Shown: piece by piece, positions 4,483 to 7,057 of the stretch
How the letters are laid out: the number at the start of each line of letters is the position of its first letter
Numbering within the stretch: the stretch's first letter is position 1
Assembly: GCA_947302865.1 (NCBI GenBank)
Contig: CAMYWS010000055.1
Span: 1-7,057 of the forward strand
Origin: an uncultured Clostridia bacterium
Lineage (GTDB): Bacteria; Bacillota_A; Clostridia; Christensenellales; CAG-138
DNA: 7,057 bases
Reading direction: 5' to 3'
The notes under the pieces: model-generated
The model's input: the letters and a program-made list of their open reading frames with translations, nothing else
What the model was told of the DNA's origin: nothing
Database searches by the model: none
Program-made: the position numbers and the translations under genes

Positions 4483-7057
4483 AACCGCTGAAACTGGAAT
4501 TGCAGGCATTCGGACCGTACGTGGAAAAACAGACGGTCGATTTTGAAAAGCTCGCCGAAAAAGGCATGTTTCTGATCACGGGAAACACCGGCAGCGGCAA
4601 GACGACGATCTTCGACGCAATGACGTTTGCGCTGTACGGCGGCGGCAGCGGCGAAGAATCCAAAGCAAGAAACGGCAGGAACGACCTCGAGGAATGGCGC
4701 TGCACGCAGGCGGGCAGGGAGCTTGAAACGTACGTCGCGTTCACGTTCTCGGTCCGCGGCAGGACGTATCTGTTCAGGCGCGCGCTGCTTCCGAAGCGGA
4801 TCAATTACCTTGCGCAGAACGAGGCGGGCGAGATCGACGAATACGGCAACGTGACCCCGTTTTTCGAGAACCCGAAAAAGGACGATCTGACCCGCAAGGC
4901 GGAGGAGCTGTTAGGATTGACGAAGGAGCAGTTCCGGCAGGTCGTGCTTCTGCCGCAGGGACAGTTCGAGCGGTTTCTGACCGCGTCGTCCGACGAGAAG
5001 CAGGGGATTTTGCAGAAGATCTTCGATTCCGCGCGGTGGGAGCAGTACGCGCAGGCGTTCTATAACCTTGCGAAGGACCGGAAAGCGGCGCTGGACGACG
5101 AGAAGCGCGACGTCATGGGCGCATTGGAGGAGGAAGGCGTTTCCGGCGTCGACGCGCTCTCGGAAAAGATTGCGGCAATGACCGCGGAACGGGAGCAGCT
5201 TCATACAGTGCATACGGCGTTTGAAGGCGAACGGAAGCAGAAAGCGCTCGATGCGGACAAGCTGCTCTATGAGACGTTCAGAGAGATGCACGGGCGGGAA
5301 GCCGACGTGGGCAGGATGGAGGCGCAGAAGCCGGAGATCGATGCGCTCCGTATTGCGTACAGCGAGGCGGAAAAGGCGGAATCGCTGCGCGGCGTGCTCG
5401 CCGACTGCGAGGCGGCGCAGGCGTCGTTTTGCGCAAGAGAAAAAGCGCTTGCGTCCGAAATGCAGATGCTTCCCGGAGAGCAGGAAGCGGAGACGGACGC
5501 CGCCGAACGGCTCAGGGAACACGAGGAGCAGTCTCCCGTGGCGGAGCTGACAAGAAGGATCGCGGAGGACGAGGCAAAGCTGCCGTCGTACCGGAGTTAC
5601 GGCGAACAGAAAGACATATTCAGCGCCGCGCAGAAGGCGTGGACACGCGCGAAAAAGGAAAGCGACGCCGCGGCGAACGCATTTGAGCGCGCGCAGAAAC
5701 GGGCGGCCGAAGCAAAGAACGCCTTTGACGAAGCCGACGCGCTTGCAAAGGCATACCGCGACCGCTGTTTTGCGGGGATCTACGGGGAGATCGCCGGCAC
5801 GCTCGCCGAGGGAGAGCCGTGCCCGGTGTGCGGAAGCACGGCCCATCCGCATCCGGCGGAAAGGTCGGAGGAAAGCGTCGGAAAGGACGACGTCGAACGG
5901 GCGGAGCAGGACGCCGCGCGGATCAGAAAGCTATGGGATCGCGCCGAAAACGAGCGCGCCGAGACCGAACGCGGCAAGGCGTCGTCGGCGGAACGGCTGA
6001 ACGAAGCGGAACGCGAAAAAGTCAAGGCGGAAACGGAGCTTACGGCGTCCGAACGAAACCTGATCGAGGGCGTGCCCGACGAACAGGCGCTGAATGACAG
6101 GATCGAAGCAGAAAAGGCGCAGATCGAACGGTACCGGAAGGAATCGACGCTGCTGAAAGCGCGGCACGAAGACGCGGTCAAGCGGCTGACGACGCGCAGG
6201 GAACGCATTCGCGGCGCGGAGGAGGAAAAGACGCAGGCGGACAAAAAACTGCAAGCGGCGAAAACGGTACTTCTTGACGCGCTGCAGAACGCAGGGTATC
6301 CGGACGCGGACTCGGTGAAGAAAAAGCTGGCTTCCGCCGACGACAGAAAGCGTATGCACGAGCGGATCGTCGCGTTTGAGACCTCTCTGAAGGAAGCGAC
6401 GCTCGATTTGCAGAAGCGCCGGGAAGCGCTTTCCGGAACAGCGGAACCGGATGCGGCGCAGTTTGCCGCGCGGCAGGCGGAGATTACAGGGGAAGCGAAC
6501 CGGTTCGTGCAGAGAAACGCGGAGCTCGGAACGGATATCGCAAGACTGGAACGGAAGCGCGCGGCGCTCGCGGCGAAATGGACGCATTACAGGGACAACG
6601 CGCAGCAGGCGGAAAGCGATCTCGCGTTCGCCCGGAAACTGCGCGGCGACACGGGGATCGGTCTCGGACGGTATGTGCTTGCGGTCATGTTCAACCAGGT
6701 CATCGGGGAAGCGAACCGGATGCTTTCAAACGTGCACGGCGGACGGTATCAGCTGTTCCGTTCGGACGAGAGAGGCGCAGGCAACAAGCGCGGACTGGAG
6801 CTGAAGGTGCACGATAATCGCTCTCCGCAGAATAAGGAGGGACGCGGCGTCGGTATGCTGTCCGGCGGCGAGAAGTTCCTCGTTTCGCTCGCGCTTTCGA
6901 TCGGTATGTCCGCCGTCGCGCAGAAATCGGGCGTACAGATCGAAGCGCTGTTCATCGACGAGGGTTTCGGCACGCTTGACGACAACTCGATCAACGACGC
7001 AATGAACGTGCTGGACAGCGTCCGCCGCAGCAGCGGCATGATCGGCATCATCAGCCA
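4479..7057 (+). CDS. sbcC: Exonuclease subunit SbcC (Rad50-like SMC ATPase), 3' end missing
   Basis: This is the ATPase subunit of SbcCD: it binds DNA, gates the SbcD nuclease by ATP hydrolysis and tethers ends. The frame is open without a stop for 859 codons to the window edge. Walker A is GNTGSGKTT (35-43; Lys41) and the Q-loop is LLPQGQFERFL (157-167). A charged, Ala/Glu/Lys/Arg-rich coiled coil runs from about 180 to 445. The zinc hook is CPVCG (448-452; Cys448, Cys451), followed by the returning coil to about 715. The C-terminal head begins near 720 with GRYVLAVMF (730-738), then the ABC signature LSGGEKFLVSLALS (794-807) and Walker B plus D-loop ALFIDEGFGTLD (823-834; catalytic Glu828). 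The last readable residues are IGIIS, and the two remaining bases (CA) begin what should be the switch histidine. Probably only a few tens of residues are missing, which would make the whole protein shorter than the roughly 1,050 aa of E. coli SbcC, through shorter arms. The ATG overlaps the sbcD stop. Confidence 0.95.
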   Translation, partial: MKPLKLELQAFGPYVEKQTVDFEKLAEKGMFLITGNTGSGKTTIFDAMTFALYGGGSGEESKARNGRNDLEEWRCTQAGRELETYVAFTFSVRGRTYLFRRALLPKRINYLAQNEAGEIDEYGNVTPFFENPKKDDLTRKAEELLGLTKEQFRQVVLLPQGQFERFLTASSDEKQGILQKIFDSARWEQYAQAFYNLAKDRKAALDDEKRDVMGALEEEGVSGVDALSEKIAAMTAEREQLHTVHTAFEGERKQKALDADKLLYETFREMHGREADVGRMEAQKPEIDALRIAYSEAEKAESLRGVLADCEAAQASFCAREKALASEMQMLPGEQEAETDAAERLREHEEQSPVAELTRRIAEDEAKLPSYRSYGEQKDIFSAAQKAWTRAKKESDAAANAFERAQKRAAEAKNAFDEADALAKAYRDRCFAGIYGEIAGTLAEGEPCPVCGSTAHPHPAERSEESVGKDDVERAEQDAARIRKLWDRAENERAETERGKASSAERLNEAEREKVKAETELTASERNLIEGVPDEQALNDRIEAEKAQIERYRKESTLLKARHEDAVKRLTTRRERIRGAEEEKTQADKKLQAAKTVLLDALQNAGYPDADSVKKKLASADDRKRMHERIVAFETSLKEATLDLQKRREALSGTAEPDAAQFAARQAEITGEANRFVQRNAELGTDIARLERKRAALAAKWTHYRDNAQQAESDLAFARKLRGDTGIGLGRYVLAVMFNQVIGEANRMLSNVHGGRYQLFRSDERGAGNKRGLELKVHDNRSPQNKEGRGVGMLSGGEKFLVSLALSIGMSAVAQKSGVQIEALFIDEGFGTLDDNSINDAMNVLDSVRRSSGMIGIIS

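Noticed and set aside
2560..4509. A 649-codon open frame on the - strand across sbcD, its promoter region and part of the DUF1295 gene
   Set aside because: It is antisense to sbcD, which has every catalytic motif, and crosses an intergenic region with two promoters. Its product is Arg/His/Pro-rich with no recognisable domain, as expected for the complement of G+C-rich codons.
4911..5852. A 313-codon - strand frame opposite sbcC
   Set aside because: It lies opposite the coiled-coil coding region, whose biased Glu/Ala/Lys codons read as Leu/Arg/Phe on the complement and leave frames open by composition.

Overview
The window is 7,057 bases of compact, G+C-rich bacterial chromosome. It carries four complete genes, one gene cut by the right edge, and possibly the last codons of another gene at the left edge. 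Near-consensus sigma-A-type promoters (three with the same TATGAT -10), strong purine-rich ribosome binding sites and the look of the proteins suggest an uncultured, G+C-rich member of the Bacillota, probably class Clostridia. That placement is inference from style, not from a marker gene.

Left block (1-2144, + strand): a short possible gene tail ends at 46 and runs into a hairpin (48-81) that overlaps a promoter (63-91). This drives a two-gene operon. The first gene encodes a fusion of a GNAT acetyltransferase and a small alpha/beta hydrolase (387 aa). The second, starting 2 bases after the first stops, encodes a tandem double-GNAT protein (287 aa). Together they give three acetyltransferase folds and one serine hydrolase fold in two polypeptides, probably acting on small molecules or acylated amines. 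The substrate cannot be read from the sequence. A compact hairpin (2150-2172) ends the operon and probably also the converging gene.

Middle (2178-3345): a polytopic membrane protein of the DUF1295 / steroid 5-alpha-reductase C-terminal-like family lies on the - strand, with a very good promoter of its own. It is divided from the sbcDC operon by a 211-base divergent intergenic region holding both promoters, an imperfect 36-base palindrome and an 11-base direct repeat.

Right block (3346-7057, + strand): sbcD and sbcC overlap by 4 bases (ATGA). They encode the Mre11-like nuclease and the Rad50-like SMC ATPase of the SbcCD complex, which opens and trims DNA hairpins and protein-blocked ends. All diagnostic motifs are present. 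The SbcC arms look short, and the reading frame runs off the window inside the codon expected to encode the switch histidine.

Overall this is mostly ordinary core and housekeeping sequence. The least ordinary items are the GNAT-hydrolase fusion with its double-GNAT partner, and the repeat structure between the divergent promoters. I found no phage, insertion sequence, CRISPR array, tRNA or rRNA, and nothing that proves an undescribed system.
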